Positions 26,201 through 38,276 of a stretch of DNA of 64,000 nucleotides are shown in pieces. The notes under the pieces are model-generated. The model saw only the letters and a program-made list of their open reading frames with translations, did no database searches and had not been told where the DNA came from. The DNA comes from Fratercula arctica (lineage: Eukaryota; Chordata; Aves; Charadriiformes; Alcidae). The DNA is taken from assembly GCA_947846985.1 (NCBI GenBank), contig CANTUZ010000001.1, positions 8,108,004-8,172,003 of the forward strand, given 5' to 3'. A program made the translations under genes and the position numbers. Within the stretch, counting starts at the first letter, position 1, and each line of letters begins with the position of its first letter.

Positions 26201-26613
26201 AAACCACTGAGAATTTGGTGGATAATATCATCATTTACTGTTTTACCTTCTGCTCTGAAATTAACTTTCTGTTTTATGGTTAGCATATTTAGCAAAACAA
26301 TTAGCAACCGAGTTATTTTAAGTCACTGAACTGTGTGTACATGTTTTTTTTTTTTTTTAAAATGAGGCAGAAAAAGGGGAGTTATTTTCATTTTCTGCTC
26401 TTAATGAGGAATGAAACCTGATTTTAAACATGAGAGATTGTAGGGTTGAGCCCTTTTTTGAAGAGATGAGCACCAAAGTCAAAATGCTTTAGACACGTGT
26501 AAAACAGTCTGGTTGTTATTTCTCTTTTGGCGTTAGCTATGCTGCTAGAGACAATAAGAGCTACTTGCATTTCTTTAACAAATGCTTTTCTTTATTCTTC
26601 CTTGGTCACACAG

Positions 26614-26682
26614 TCATTCCCAGCACAGCACTGCAACGCGTCCACCCACAGTGAGCTTGCAGCGGACCATTTCTGTGGAAGG
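26614..26682 (+). CDS. DLG2: DLG2 (PSD-93) internal exon, linker before PDZ3
   Basis: Internal coding exon of 69 nt. It follows a pyrimidine-rich tract ending in CACAG and is followed by the donor GTAAGA. The first base completes a codon begun in an upstream exon outside the window. The next 22 codons read HSQHSTATRPPTVSLQRTIS then VE, and the last two bases (GG) join the A of the next exon to make Gly. From memory of the family, mammalian DLG2 has a very similar linker (HSQHSTATRQPSVTLQRAIS) just before PDZ3, whereas DLG1, DLG3 and DLG4 differ here. The protein is a membrane-associated guanylate kinase that scaffolds glutamate receptors and potassium channels at synapses; this piece is an unstructured linker. 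It contains R-T-I-S, a basophilic-kinase type RxxS site. The exon is symmetric (phase 2 in, phase 2 out), so skipping would keep the frame. The assignment rests on the exact splice fit with the next exon and on recalled similarity. Confidence 0.9.
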
Positions 26683-28096
26683 GTAAGATGATTCTCTGTT
26701 GAAGCTGCCTGTAGAGCTCTCAGATACCACTAAGCCAGGCACTGAACCACCCACATGCGCATAGCTGTTAAGGAGATGTGGTTTGGCATACCACAGCGTT
26801 TAAGTCCGTGAGATGAAGAAATAAACACTTTCAAATTCGTACTGATCCTTCCTAGATACTTACACTGAAAGGTTTGGTTTTCATGGAGATGAGAATGTCT
26901 GTCACGGAGATATATTAGCTACAATCTCTTCAATTCATCTCACTTGGCTAGTGTTAATATTCACGTGTGTTAGCTGCAAAATGGTTCCCACTAATCACAG
27001 AAATACCCAGTGAAGTCTTACTCTATTTTCTTAATGTATGCATGAGTTCTTTTTGACAAAGTAGTGTCCTGAACTAAAGATGAAGAAGCACTGATAGAGA
27101 ATAATAATCCCGTGCTGGTGTATCTCTATGTATATTCATGTGCCCGTTGTAGAGGTATAGTTCTGAGTACCTAGCTGACTATTTTAACAGAAATAACTGG
27201 GTAAAATATGATTAATTCACAACCACAGTTAATATTTTTGCATCTTTGTGATATTAGAAAGGCTGATATTGAACAAACACAGATTTTGGTTGCACTGATG
27301 GGCATAGTTCACAAAAAAAACCGTTAGCTTTGTTTCTCCCCTCCCATAGAAATGGGGAACTGTGTGAAATATTTTGTGGGCATGGGAAATAACTTGTCGT
27401 TGGCTGCTCTCTGGTCCTATTTCAAAGCTTTTCTTTCTTGTGATAAAAGTGAGAATCCAAAGGAATGATGTTATCGTGTTTTATTTTGCTTTATGTTGCA
27501 ATCTCACTGTGATGCAGTCAGAAAATACAATGGTAGACACGTGAAATGATCCACTCCTAAGTGAAGCCTGAAATGGTTTTCTCACAAGTCACAATTTTTT
27601 CTTCCTTATCTAGGTCTCAGATCTAAGGTTTTAAGTTTTTATTTAAAATTAAGTTTTTATTTAAAATGTGTAGGACAGCTATAGCAATTACTCGTTGAAA
27701 ACAAGACTAAATAATGAAATTGCTCCAGGAAAGATGCACATGGCTTAAGGGCTGCCATCTGGAAGGTAATTCTATCAATGAAGCCCTCATCATCCAACCT
27801 TCTTGTTCAAAACAAGGCTACTTTCAAGGTAGAAAAGGTTGCTCAGGGTCTTGTCCAGTGCAGCTGTGACTATCGCCAAACGTGGAGATTGCACAAGCTC
27901 TGGGCAACCTGTCTCAGTGCCTAAACACCCTCATTTGGGATTTCTTGTCTTCGTCTCTCTCTTTCTCTCTAATGAACAGAGAGTCATAATAAATTCCCAT
28001 GTCTTTTTCCTCAAATCAACTCCTGAATAAATTGATGTTTGAAATAAAACTGAGCTTCAAGAACAAGTTTATCAATTAAACTGGCGATTAAATTTT

Positions 28097-28116
28097 AAAA
28101 AAAAAAAAAAAAAAAA
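28097..28116. repeat. Homopolymer A run
   Basis: Twenty consecutive A residues, with purine-rich sequence after. No SINE body recognised beside it. Confidence 0.95.
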
Positions 28117-31100
28117 GGAGAAAAAGAAGAATTTGCTAAATTGAGATTTAAGGAAAGAAATTCTATTATGATGTCTCTGACTTGGTCTACTGAACTCCAT
28201 AATTCAGGATGGATCCTACAGGTTTAAACTCCTACTGAAGTCTGGAAATCAATCTGTCTACATGAATTTTTAGATGAACTGCAGAATCTGTACTGGCCAT
28301 GCAGACAACTTGCATATATTTTGTATGAATCATTAGAGCGCAGGAAATCTGCAATTGATATTACAGGTCTCCTGCTGTTCAGGAGGTAGAAGAATATCTG
28401 GCTTGTAATTATTACTAATCAACTTACCCTGAGTCATATTTCATTTCACATAGGAAAGTGGGACTGTTAGCCTGTTACCCCGCTGAGCGAAAATAAGTAA
28501 TCATCTCAGCCCTAAATATTTCATTATGTTAAAGCTCAATTTATTCTAATGTTTTTTGTGAGGTCCACGCTGCTAAGCATGTTTATAGCTAATGCAATTT
28601 GAGGTCAAAACAAAGTTATTTTTCTCTTTTAGGAACCGGGTTTTCCTCAGTAGAGTCCTGTATTTAAGTGACTCACGGTATTGCTTTTGAGATGCTCTTT
28701 GTAAAGAGCTACTTTACCTGCGAGGCATCCCTAGCACACCCTTCTTGTGGCCTGCACGCTGGCTCGGCGTGACTGGCTGGGTAGGCACTGAAGTAATATA
28801 ATTATTGGGTCCTGCGAAGGAGAAATGAAATATGGGAGGGTTAAAGAAATACAGGGGGAATTGCATTCGCTGGCATTTATTCCTTTCCACCCTGTTGAAT
28901 AGGTGATAATTGAGCTGGTTAGAATAGATTCTTTTAAAAAACTTTCAGAGTTTCTTCATCTAGGTAATGGATTCATATGTAAAACCATTTGGGTTTGTTT
29001 TTTTTTTTTTCAGGGAGGGTACAGCAAAAAAACGATTAGCAAGGTGAAAAAAATAAAGATGACTTTAAAGATTAAATTTTCTTTATATTCAAGCCATATA
29101 TTCTTCCCAGCTTAATTGTACGCGGGGTAAACAGATTTATCATGTGTATAGAAGCATGAACTTCACAGGTGTTCGATGTCATTGTTCGTGCCATCTGATT
29201 AGTAACTTCCCTGATGCTTTATTTGCATGGTTGAAAAACAAGAAAACTACAATGTTTGGATTTGAACATATTGTTTGTCTGAGTTTTTTGAAATGGCTTG
29301 ATTTTAGCTGTGAGTATTCAAAATAGGAAAAATATGGGATGAAAGCTAAAACCTGTTATTTGGAAATCCTGCTGTACTATCGCACAAAGCTGTAATGTCA
29401 GTGGTGTACGATAGCTACTCTCTGCAGTTGACATTCAGACTAAATTATATTTTATATGCTACCAGTCATCTCTGCTGCTGAGCTTCTTAGATACTGGCGT
29501 TTCAACTTCTTTGATTAAGAGTGCTTTGATGGAAATTTTAAACGAATTTATCAACGTGACTGAGTCTCTCATATATATAAATATTTATACACAAATAAAC
29601 AGCATTTGAACCATGACTAAGGGTAAGAATTTTTATTCTGAGCAGGACAGATATTACAAACTGCTTTGTGTTTCCAAAGTGTCTTAGATAAATGAATTCT
29701 GGGTGCTTGCTACTAACTATTAACGGACTGTGTATTGGTATTTTGAGACATGGCTTAAAGGCATTGCTATTTTTAGCTATTCTCGTAGCCTTTGAATACT
29801 TTTCTGTCCCCTGACAGTGCAATGCGGTTCCCTATCACCACTTCCATCTTATCTATCTCTGTTTACAAATGGAAAAGCTGGAGCATTCATGGTAAATAGA
29901 GCCATCGAATGCTGTAAGCAATACTTTATAGGAAAGTGGTTCCAGTAGGGAACCAAAAGCAGGATGCAGAACAACCTTTCTAGTATGGAGCTGCCTGTGC
30001 TGGGTATAGCAGGTGGAACAGAGATGCAGTTTTCAGGATTTATTTTGTTTATTAGCATGTAAATAAGGCACCTCTTTGATCAGGGAAGAGAGGCAGGTGC
30101 TTATGTGAGACAAAAGTATAAATGAAGAAGCGTACTGGAATAATCATCTCCCTTTCAAAGTTAAAGAGGATATTAGCTGTCCCACATTGTGGCTCTAGAA
30201 ATCAATGAGATTTCTCAAATGCAGGAGATGTACTCCTGTGCATTCAAAGTAAATGTCAGACGCCCTGGTAAAAATATAGACCAGCTTCACTTTTCAAATA
30301 AGAGATTATTCCTGTATGCCAACCCCATCTTGCTAGCTCAAAGCAGGAAACATTGCCTGGTGTGCAGGCTTTAATTTCTCTACAAAAGACAAAATGAAAG
30401 ACTGTTAAAGTCCGGAGGGGTTCTCACAGAACAAATAAAGTTGCACATGTACAAGCCAGCGCACTCATGCATGCATCAGTCAGGTTGAAACCTGGCTCCC
30501 AGTAGGTTCCTTCGTATTAAACATACTTCAAAGTTTGTGACAAGTGAGACATGATGTTTGCAGAATAAATGCTTAAAACATGTAGTCAGTATTAAAGTTA
30601 GGATAAAGTATTGCTTCTGCAGTCAATGCCAACATTCAATCAACAAGAAATGCCAAGGAAACCATAGTCAAATAAACAGATAAAATACTTGTTTCAAGCA
30701 GAATGGGTAACTGTAGTAAGCAAAATTATATTTTGCTATGTGATATGAGAAATGCACATCTCATTAAAGGCCAAATGCTTAGCTGGTAGTGTATCACCAT
30801 TTAGTAAAATGAAAGAATAAGTCACAAATCAATGACATGTGATGAAAATGAAGGCTCTGCACGTGACCAAAACGTTGGCTCAGTTTAAGAAGGCAAAGTT
30901 ACCCCTCTGGGCTGCGATCCTCAATGGGAGAGCAACAGATAGCAGGAAGGTTTCCTTATCTTTGTTCTTTTCAACCATGATTGAGGTCAGAATATTGATA
31001 ATGAAAGTCACAAATCAGGGACCAGACCCCACTGGGTCAGGTGCAACGCTGATGGGTGACGCTGACGTGTCCCAGGCTCTGAGATGGTAAAGGACCAGGG

Positions 31101-32344
31101 ACTGGGGAAAGGAAGATCGGCCAACTGCCTCCCACTGCCGCGTCGTGGAGTGTTGGAACCCTCCCAGGAAAGGCAGATGAGAGGGAGGGCTGGGGAGGAA
31201 GGCGAGGGGCAGTAGCTGCTTCACATGGTGGTGGGAAGATTTTGCCAAGCCTAAGAGGGGAATAACGAGGGGGAAAGTAAAAGCCAACATGCCACAGAAG
31301 TGATGTTGCAATAAAACAATAGATGAGAGCAACGCGGATAGATTTTTCCCTAAACTGTTGTGAAGCAGAGTTGTAGAAGGTGTCAAAGAAAATTTAAATA
31401 AGCTGAGTAAGTTCGGTTTCGCCTGAACTTTGAAGTCTTTTTAAAAAATGTGTGTGTGTATTCCAGGCCTTCAGCCACTTAAGATTTCAAATTCTCTCTT
31501 GTGTGATTAATCAGATTTTAAAGCCTCATACAGACTGTCACGTTCTCTGTCCATCCTGGCTTTCTGTGTTAAATGCTGTGAAGAAGAATGCTCAGTCTAT
31601 TTGAATTACCTTTTTTAGGTCCTTCCAGTACGAATGCCCTTTAGCTGTCTGAAATAAACGTGCAGTTATTTATCAGAATTTCTTGAAGCATGAGATGAAA
31701 ACTAGAAGTATTGCACTGGGAAAGAAATGGCTTGATTAGCCAAGTGCATAAGGAGGAATAGCTCGGTGCTCACAGAGGACCGTCAGAAGCCAAACACCAT
31801 AGTACGCAGGAGAAGGGTACTTTACTTTGAGCCCTTAGATTTGGGGTTTTTTTCCCCGCACACTAATGCGTGACCTTAACCAACTAATAGAATTTATCTC
31901 TACTTCGATTTTCCCTCTGGCTGTTTGCTGCTTTAAGTAGCTTGAATGCTTTTTGTTGCATGGCACGTGTGCGGTGCTTTGCACGAAGCCATAGCTGGAT
32001 GCCGGGTGCTACCCTAACCCACGCAGTAATAGAAATAAATATTCTTCTGGGCATTCTATGAGGTGTGTCACTGTGACACCAAATCAGCATGTGCATGAAT
32101 GGATGTGTGATTGCAATATCCTTTGCGAAGCAAACAGCATTTAAAAAAAATAAAAAAATAAAAAAAAATCCCACCAAAGCAACAAAAAACCTGCAGCCAA
32201 AGCAGGATCAAAGCCGTATTTCTAAGTCCCTGCAGATCTGGGATACCTCATTGACTGTTTCTAACTGAAGAACGCTCTAGGATCTGATATGTGAAAGCAC
32301 CCAGTGTGCTTAAGATTTCTGTAGATGTTCCAAGAAGCACAAAA

Positions 32345-32455
32345 TCATTTCAGCGCCCCAATTTTATAGATGGTGCAAAAAAAGCAGAAAGACAGAGCTG
32401 TGTCAGTGTGAGATGAATACAAAACCTGACTCCATTCTTTAATGTAGCCAGCAGC
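32345..32455 (-). repeat. Decayed MIR-like SINE, minus strand
   Basis: Reverse-orientation MIR landmarks: CCCCAATTTTATAGATGGTG (compare CCCATTTTACAGATGGGG), then AGAAAGACAGAGCTGTGTCA and AAACCTGACTCCATTCTTTA. Diverged. Confidence 0.45.
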
Positions 32456-33159
32456 ACAAAATAAGCAAATTAAAAATGGATTTTCCTTCAGTTAGTTACT
32501 GTAAAAATTACTTGTTTTCAGAAAGCTCTTCCCCTTCATTTATCAGTCCAGTTTTTAATCTCTTAAATTAAATCTATAATTACTATGGATTCACAATCTA
32601 TAGAAGGGTGACAGGGATACTCAATTTTTTTTTGGTCTTATAGTAAAAGAGCAAACCGCTCAAAAGAAATATTCAGTACAAATGTAGCAAATACAAAACA
32701 CTTAGATATTTTGAAGATAATGAACAAATATAACAAACATGAACCAAAAAAACCCCACTGATCATGAGGAAAATTGCCTCATATTTTTGATTTATTTTTG
32801 TTAATCGCATTTTTATGACAGGAGAAATTTTCTTCAGTGTGGAAGCTTTACCCACTCTGATTTGTTACTGCTTATTGGTTTCAAATATTAATTTAATAGT
32901 ACTTTGCTCTTACATCAGGCCTGCAATTTATAATGTGCTTTACAGAGTCTGATCACATGCGTTCCCTCAAGCAAGTAACCAAGTCCACCCAAATTGATTC
33001 CCCCATTGATTTCTGAGCCTGGAAATTTGTGTGGATTGCAGCACTTTATTTGCTCCTTTGCTCCTGGCTCAATTAAAGTGAATCTTTCTTTCTCTACCTT
33101 TTTAATTCCTTCCATGTTCTCCTTTACAGATGCACTGTCTCCATGTATTCTGCTCATTC

Positions 33160-33225
33160 TTTTATTTTCTTTTATTTTCTTTTTTTTTTTTTTTTCTTCT
33201 TTTTTCCCCCTTCTGCTGCCTTCTG
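33160..33225. repeat. Pyrimidine-rich low-complexity tract
   Basis: TTTTATTTTC repeated twice, then a long T run and a T/C mixture ending in CCCCCTTCTGC. It resembles a polypyrimidine tract but no supported exon follows it. Confidence 0.85.
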
Positions 33226-33302
33226 TCAGTCCAGGAGCATTTTCATCTCACACTCCTTTCTAATTTCTGCTTGATTTCCCCTGCTGCTCTCCCTCTGTTT
33301 GT

Positions 33303-33670
33303 ATGTGGTCCGTAGCTGCAGGAGGGCGCAAAAGACGCGCACGCAGCATTAAAGTGCTAGTGCGCTTTGTTAGCAGCTACAGACTTACCTCCAGCCCTAT
33401 TTATCACAGAAGAAACTGTAAATGGGATAAGCAGGTAAAGCTGGCTGCAGAGACGCGCATTTCAGACACGCTGGCTCTTAGGCGGTTCCTTTTTACCAGA
33501 TATAGAGCGCGCCACCTATTGTCTCCAAACAAAACAGTGCGCTTTTAACATTTGAAAGTTACCCTGAAATTACCTTGGCCTCAGTTGCCGTTTTCTGTAG
33601 AGAGCGGCACATTTTTACTGAGTGCGTTTACTGCAAGAAAGCATCGTTCGCAGTGGAGTTGCCGTTCTTT
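33303..33670. promoter_or_regulatory. CpG-richer patch with a CTCF-like motif
   Basis: By hand count about 18 CpG in 370 bases, including GACGCGCACGC and AGCGCGCC, in an AT-rich intron. The CTCF-like site at 33506-33521 falls inside. It may be an enhancer, boundary or old promoter. No exon is supported. Confidence 0.25.
33506..33521 (-). promoter_or_regulatory. CTCF-like motif, minus strand
   Basis: AGCGCGCCACCTATTG is, in reverse complement, CAATAGGTGGCGCGCT, which resembles the AGGKGGCRC core. A chance match is possible. Confidence 0.35.
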
Positions 33671-34899
33671 TGCTTCTTACTCTCCCATCACTGTGTCATC
33701 TTTAAGTCTTTAATTCCATTACTTCCTTTCCAGCATTTATCTGCATTCTGTCTAAAGTCCCTTCATGTCTATGAGCACGACATTCATAAAGAATTTTAAT
33801 AGAGGCAAAGGAGTCCTTCCTAATGTTGCTTCCCAGGTATTAAAGAAAAATTGGAGCACCTGTCCTTAGATCTCCTTAATCATATTGAAAGAGGTGACTA
33901 TAAACTTGTTTTCCAGATGTATAAATACGTAACACCCTCATCTTTATCAAAACTAGCCTTTTCTTTCAGTCTGGCTAAAGCACTGACAGATAACTTTTCT
34001 GTGTTTCTGTTAAGAGAGGACTCCATCCACGGCTGGTATTGCAGTTTGTTTGCTTGAGAAACTTTTTTCCTACTTTAACTTCATAGCACCCTACAAAGTT
34101 TTATTATCATTATAAAGGGTGGGTTGTGGTTTTTTTTCACACTAAGTACACTATGCAAGTGTGAAGCATGACGTATTTTAAAAATCATAGTACTTTTTAT
34201 TACACTATGGTGAATTGGCATATACCTTCTGCTTCCTGCAGCTTTTGCAGCGTAGTCGTGGGGAAAGGTTGTTTCTACGATGACACAACAGCACTTGTGT
34301 GTTCTTGCATCCACCTCTCAGATCCTGCGGGATACTCAGATGTGAAAGAAATACGAAGGCATGTTACGGTTGGTCAGTCTCTAGACAGCTAAATTTGAGT
34401 CATGACCAAAATGCCCTGATTAGGCTAAAGAGCAGGAGCCAAACTCATTGTGTTCTAATCGCGGCTTCTGACATTTCCCCGTATTGTTTGAGCTTCCTCT
34501 GAACATAATCATCCAAGAGCAGAATGTGAAGTTTTTGCTGTCAAAAGGCCAAAATTACAAAACGGCACAGACAGCATTTTAGGCATAAATCTGCTGACTT
34601 GATCAGAGACAGGGATTAACAACTGGGCCAAATTTTTGTTGAGCTGCACAGTTTACTATTCAGTGGATGCCCAGTTGTATTGACCTGGTTTTGCCCACAG
34701 CACCGGCTTTCAACTTTGTGATCCAAGCTGCCTGTCGTATGCGGAAATACTCAGTTTCATTTTCAACAAGAGCTCTTCTGATTTCTCACCAGCACAGCGT
34801 GTGAATTTATTTGTTTGACTTTAGTGCCTCTTTTTCCTTAAGACTCAGGTAAATAAAAATGGCAGTAGCTCAGCTCTCGCGAAGTATTTTTGACCTGTA

Positions 34900-35050
34900 G
34901 GACTCGAAGATGGGCAAGTGTCACCGAAGTAGTTTGTGGATGAGGAAATTGAAGCTGGAAGAAAACAGATGATTTGCCAAGATCGCTCAGCAGCGCATGG
35001 GCTAAGCCAGGGAAGGAATCCACGCTTCCACCTCGCTGCCCTAGTTCTGC
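34900..35050 (-). repeat. Decayed MIR-like SINE, minus strand
   Basis: Reverse-orientation MIR order: GTGGATGAGGAAATTGAAGC, GATTTGCCAAGATCGCTCAG (compare CTTGCCCAAGGTCACACAG), GGGAAGGAATCCACGCTTCC and CTCGCTGCCCTAGTTCTGC. The minus-strand open frame over this region (34838-35272) is explained by the repeat and by chance. Confidence 0.6.
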
Positions 35051-36029
35051 TCCAACCCCCAGGCCACCCTTCCTAATTAAAAACCAGTTGAGACTTCTTA
35101 GATCTGGATTATAATATACCAAATCTGCACGTATTTCAGAAGGTGCTAAAAGTGTTGCAACACGGTAAATCAACAGCAATGATCCAAGAGAAAAGAAAAC
35201 CCCCTTTATTTTCTGATCGATTAAAAATACTTCAAGAATATACAAACGCAAGACAGTATGTCTTTTTCTCATGGCTGCATCTTTAAAAGATTGTTTTCTG
35301 ACTATACAATGTTAAGAAAAAGTTATAAGATGAAGGACTGTACGGAGTAGGACTAATACTTTCACTAAAGGTTACAATCACCTTTAAGATATTAAAAATT
35401 TGCTTTAGTTTTTTTTCTTTCAAAACTATTATGCTGGGTTTCAGAAAGTTGAGATGTTATTTGAAGGTCATGATGAAGCTGGGGATGCTGTTTGAACATT
35501 ACTGCTGGGCAAAGAAGAATAAACCTCTACTGATTTTGGAATTATCGTGGAAAGGTGAAGTCCCCATGTACACAGCATCAAATAAGACATCCCTCGATGC
35601 ATCGCTTCTCTCTCTCCCTTTGTTTCTTTTCCTTAAAAACAAAATGGAAATGAAAAAGCAATTCACGTGGTGTAGAATTGTTATATAGTTGACAGGAAAT
35701 ATTGGATCTTTTTCAGAGGAAGCATGCTGAGCGTGTTTCTGTAGATATTGCCTGTGTGCGCGCATGTTTACAATTGTCATTTTGCTGGTAACTTTTATTC
35801 ATAAAAATTGAGAATTAGAAGAAGATCCTATTGCTCTGTGAGGAGTCACAGGCACGTAACTGTATGTGTTTGTGCGTATTTGCAGGGCTGGGCTTAAGAT
35901 TTACGCATACTAATATAACAGCATTTACACTTTTTCTGAAAAGTAAATTGTTAGAGGGATTTGAAATGGGGTAAGTACCAATAAATACGGGGTGTGTATA
36001 TATATACGGTTGTGTGTGCTTGTGTATCC

Positions 36030-36250
36030 AAGGGAGAGATAGACCTGAGGCCTCGTACGTAGAGCAGAGATTGGGAATCGGAACATCTGGGACACTTTCT
36101 CAGGGAGGCTACCTTGATTGCTTAGGAAAGGCATCTCTTTCTGGACACCAGTTTTCCCATCAGTAAAATGCACGTTATTATATTCACATCCTTTGGGGCA
36201 CATTTTCAATTCACAGATGGAAAGTGCTGTATGAGATGTAGCTGTTATTA
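36030..36250 (+). repeat. Decayed MIR-like SINE
   Basis: CAGTTTTCCCATCAGTAAAA parallels the MIR CAGTTTCCTCATCTGTAAAA section, and GGAAAGTGCTGTATGAGATG with a following GTTATTATT parallels the 3' end of the element. The 5' part is weaker. Confidence 0.55.
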
Positions 36251-36911
36251 TTTATTGATTTCCATCATAACGAACAACTCTTTAAACCAGTAAGACAAAA
36301 GCAGATATCCCTCAGTCTGGTTCAGTGACAAAGCTGCTGTGTAACTATACAATTGCAAGCTCCTGATAATGTCAAACCAGAGTTTTTGATGACATTCTGC
36401 TCTATTAGTTCAATCATACAAATGTTATCTGCCCCAAATCTGTCAGGATCAAAGACACTTGTCATTGCTTTGCCCAGAGTTTCAAATTTTTCCTTTGTTC
36501 ATTTGTTTACAAGGCAAGACTAGAACTTGAAATAGAAAAGGTACCACGTAAAGATTGATTCTACTTGTATATACAGTATTGCTGTAAATTAGATTATAAA
36601 GTATCTTCATTGTTTTGGTTTTTCTTTGGATAAATCCATCACTTTTAGCTTTGTGAAGGCGACTCCAGTGCGCTGAAATTAATAGAGATGTTTGGATTCA
36701 ACCATGAAGAAAAATAAACAAATAATGCTGGTTAATTCCTACCTTGTCTTTTCTCCAGTTAACAGATTTATCTCACTTGTTAAATGGTTTCTTTAAGCAA
36801 TAACAGGCTATTATGTGTTAAGCAAAATATAGTATGCTTAAGATGCCTTGAGAAAGGCATACACACTAAGAGTTTCGAATGGATAAACATTATCATTTTG
36901 TTTCTATGCAG

Positions 36912-37068
36912 AGAACCTCGAAAAATCATCCTGCACAAGGGCTCCACAGGACTTGGTTTTAACATTGTGGGAGGAGAAGATGGGGAAGGCATTTTCGTGT
37001 CTTTCATCCTCGCAGGCGGCCCTGCCGATCTCAGCGGAGAACTGCAGCGAGGAGACCAGATTTTGTCT
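36912..37068 (+). CDS. DLG2: DLG2 (PSD-93) internal exon, first part of PDZ3
   Basis: Internal coding exon of 157 nt with acceptor TTTCTATGCAG and donor GTAAGT. It enters in phase 2 (its first A completes the Gly codon from the previous exon) and leaves in phase 0 after ILS. It encodes [20 protein letters not shown] followed by [28 protein letters not shown] and QILS. The carboxylate-binding loop GLGF, diagnostic of PDZ domains, is encoded at 36949-36960. PDZ3 of the DLG family binds C-terminal S/T-X-hydrophobic tails of synaptic membrane proteins. DLG2 is favoured because the stretch [11 protein letters not shown] matches DLG2 as I remember it; DLG1 and DLG4 have RKGD and DLG3 RRGD at this place. 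The open frame running into this exon from 36784 is intron and shows no coding signal. The domain is completed about 19.8 kb downstream. Confidence 0.96.
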
Positions 37069-38139
37069 GTAAGTATTTGTGTCGGGCTTTGCTGGCCAAG
37101 TGCTTCATCTTGGTCTCCGTCTATACTGCAAGGGACACAGAAAGAAGTCTTTTTCGGTTTCTGTGTTGTGAAATACAAGCTGGGAGCAGCTTATCGTTTA
37201 ATATTTTGTTTATCTACTCTTGGTTTTTACCGCATTTGTAAATGGCATTACTGCACTTCGTTAGTGCTATCTACAGTTTGCCAACACCACAGAGAAGACC
37301 TAAACACAGTGCAGACCGCATCAGCTACCTGCTTAGCCCATTATCCAGTTCCATTGGCCCAAAATACATCGCTAAATCCAAAAATATTCCTCAATTTTAA
37401 TTTTTGTTTGAGAAGAAAAACTAGTAGGATGACATAATCTGGGCTGGTGCTGCCATCTAGTGTGCACTGTGCTGCTTAGCAAACGGCCCAATACAGGAAG
37501 AGGATTAATTAGGTTATGTTAACTATCTCTCTGGCTCTAATGAATTTGATGATCTCTCTGAAATTCATTTTCAAATTTTAGAGGATAAAAGGCTTTGTAG
37601 CCTGGGGTTATATTTTGCATACTTAGCGTCAAAAACATCTCTTTAATTTTTCTTTCATGCATATATTGATAGCACGCATTTAAAAACACAGAGCATTTAT
37701 GTTTTAGGCTCTGTCAAGTAATTGAACATCTGACTGAAACAATCTGAATGTAAAGGATTTTCAATGACAGTGAAAGCCTTGCAAATGTTGTTAAATATCC
37801 ACTCATGTCATGCTGCCTTGCAGAAAAAAGAAACTATCCCAAGCTGATACAGTTGTGAATGTTTCATGCAAAGTACATAAATAGCCTTAAGGCAAAGAAC
37901 TGAAACACAGGAATTGTTCATCCTGGATGAGTGATGGACCCACCAGGCTGCAGTGTCCCACTCGCTCCCGCTGTCCTGCTTTCTGTCCCGGTGAATCTTG
38001 CATCCTCGGCTGCACTTTGTTTAGCAGCAGGGGCAGAAGACGGCTGTAGCCTGGTCGCTTTGCGCCATGGTTATGTGGCATTTTGCTGGTCGAGGTTTAA
38101 ATCCCTTCATGAGGAAGCTGGAAGTGGTTTTCCTACATT

Positions 38140-38276
38140 TCCTTTTCAAGGCCAGGCTGGACGGGGCTCTGAGCAGCCTGGGCTGGTGGGAGGTGTCCCT
38201 GCCCAGGGCAGGGGGGTTGGAACTAGATGACCTTTAAGGTCCCTTCCAACTCGAACCATTCAACGATTCTATGATA
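38140..38276 (+). mobile_element. CR1 LINE fragment, 3' end
   Basis: A short 3'-terminal piece of a CR1 retrotransposon in sense orientation to DLG2. It starts with a TTTTCAAGGCCAGGCTGGAC-type sequence, includes the GATGACCTTTAAGGTCCCTT segment typical of CR1 3' UTRs, and ends in a degraded GATTCTATGATA tail. Severe 5' truncation is normal for CR1. No coding potential remains. Confidence 0.93.

Larger units (their letters stand above)
1..26613 (+). other. DLG2: DLG2 intron upstream of the 69-nt linker exon
   Basis: AT-rich non-coding DNA with no exon I can recognise. I looked for the DLG2 PDZ2 end and for the linker containing YSPVECDKSF-like sequence and did not find them, so the preceding exon probably lies outside. 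Contents: MIR-like relics near 1.7, 4.3 and 5.9 kb; a G+C-richer patch at about 2220-2450; a CTCF-like motif at 6486; A or T homopolymers (6680, 12879, 20983, 26344); a solo LTR (16624-17747); an AAT microsatellite (18662); and a large GGAA/GGGA tract (19611-20202). The rest shows nothing recognisable by eye. Confidence 0.7.
26683..36911 (+). other. DLG2: DLG2 intron between linker exon and PDZ3 exon
   Basis: A 10,229-base intron with GTAAGA donor and TATGCAG acceptor; exon phases either side agree. Contents: a 20-A run at 28097, a T/C-rich tract at about 33160-33225, a patch richer in CpG with a CTCF-like motif at 33.3-33.7 kb, MIR-like relics at about 32.35, 34.9 and 36.03 kb, and an unexplained G+C-richer segment at about 30990-31390. 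Nothing else could be identified by reading. Confidence 0.85.

Noticed and set aside
36784..37437. 217-residue open frame over the PDZ3 exon
   Set aside because: Only 36912-37068 matches DLG2; both ends are intron read-through past consensus splice sites.
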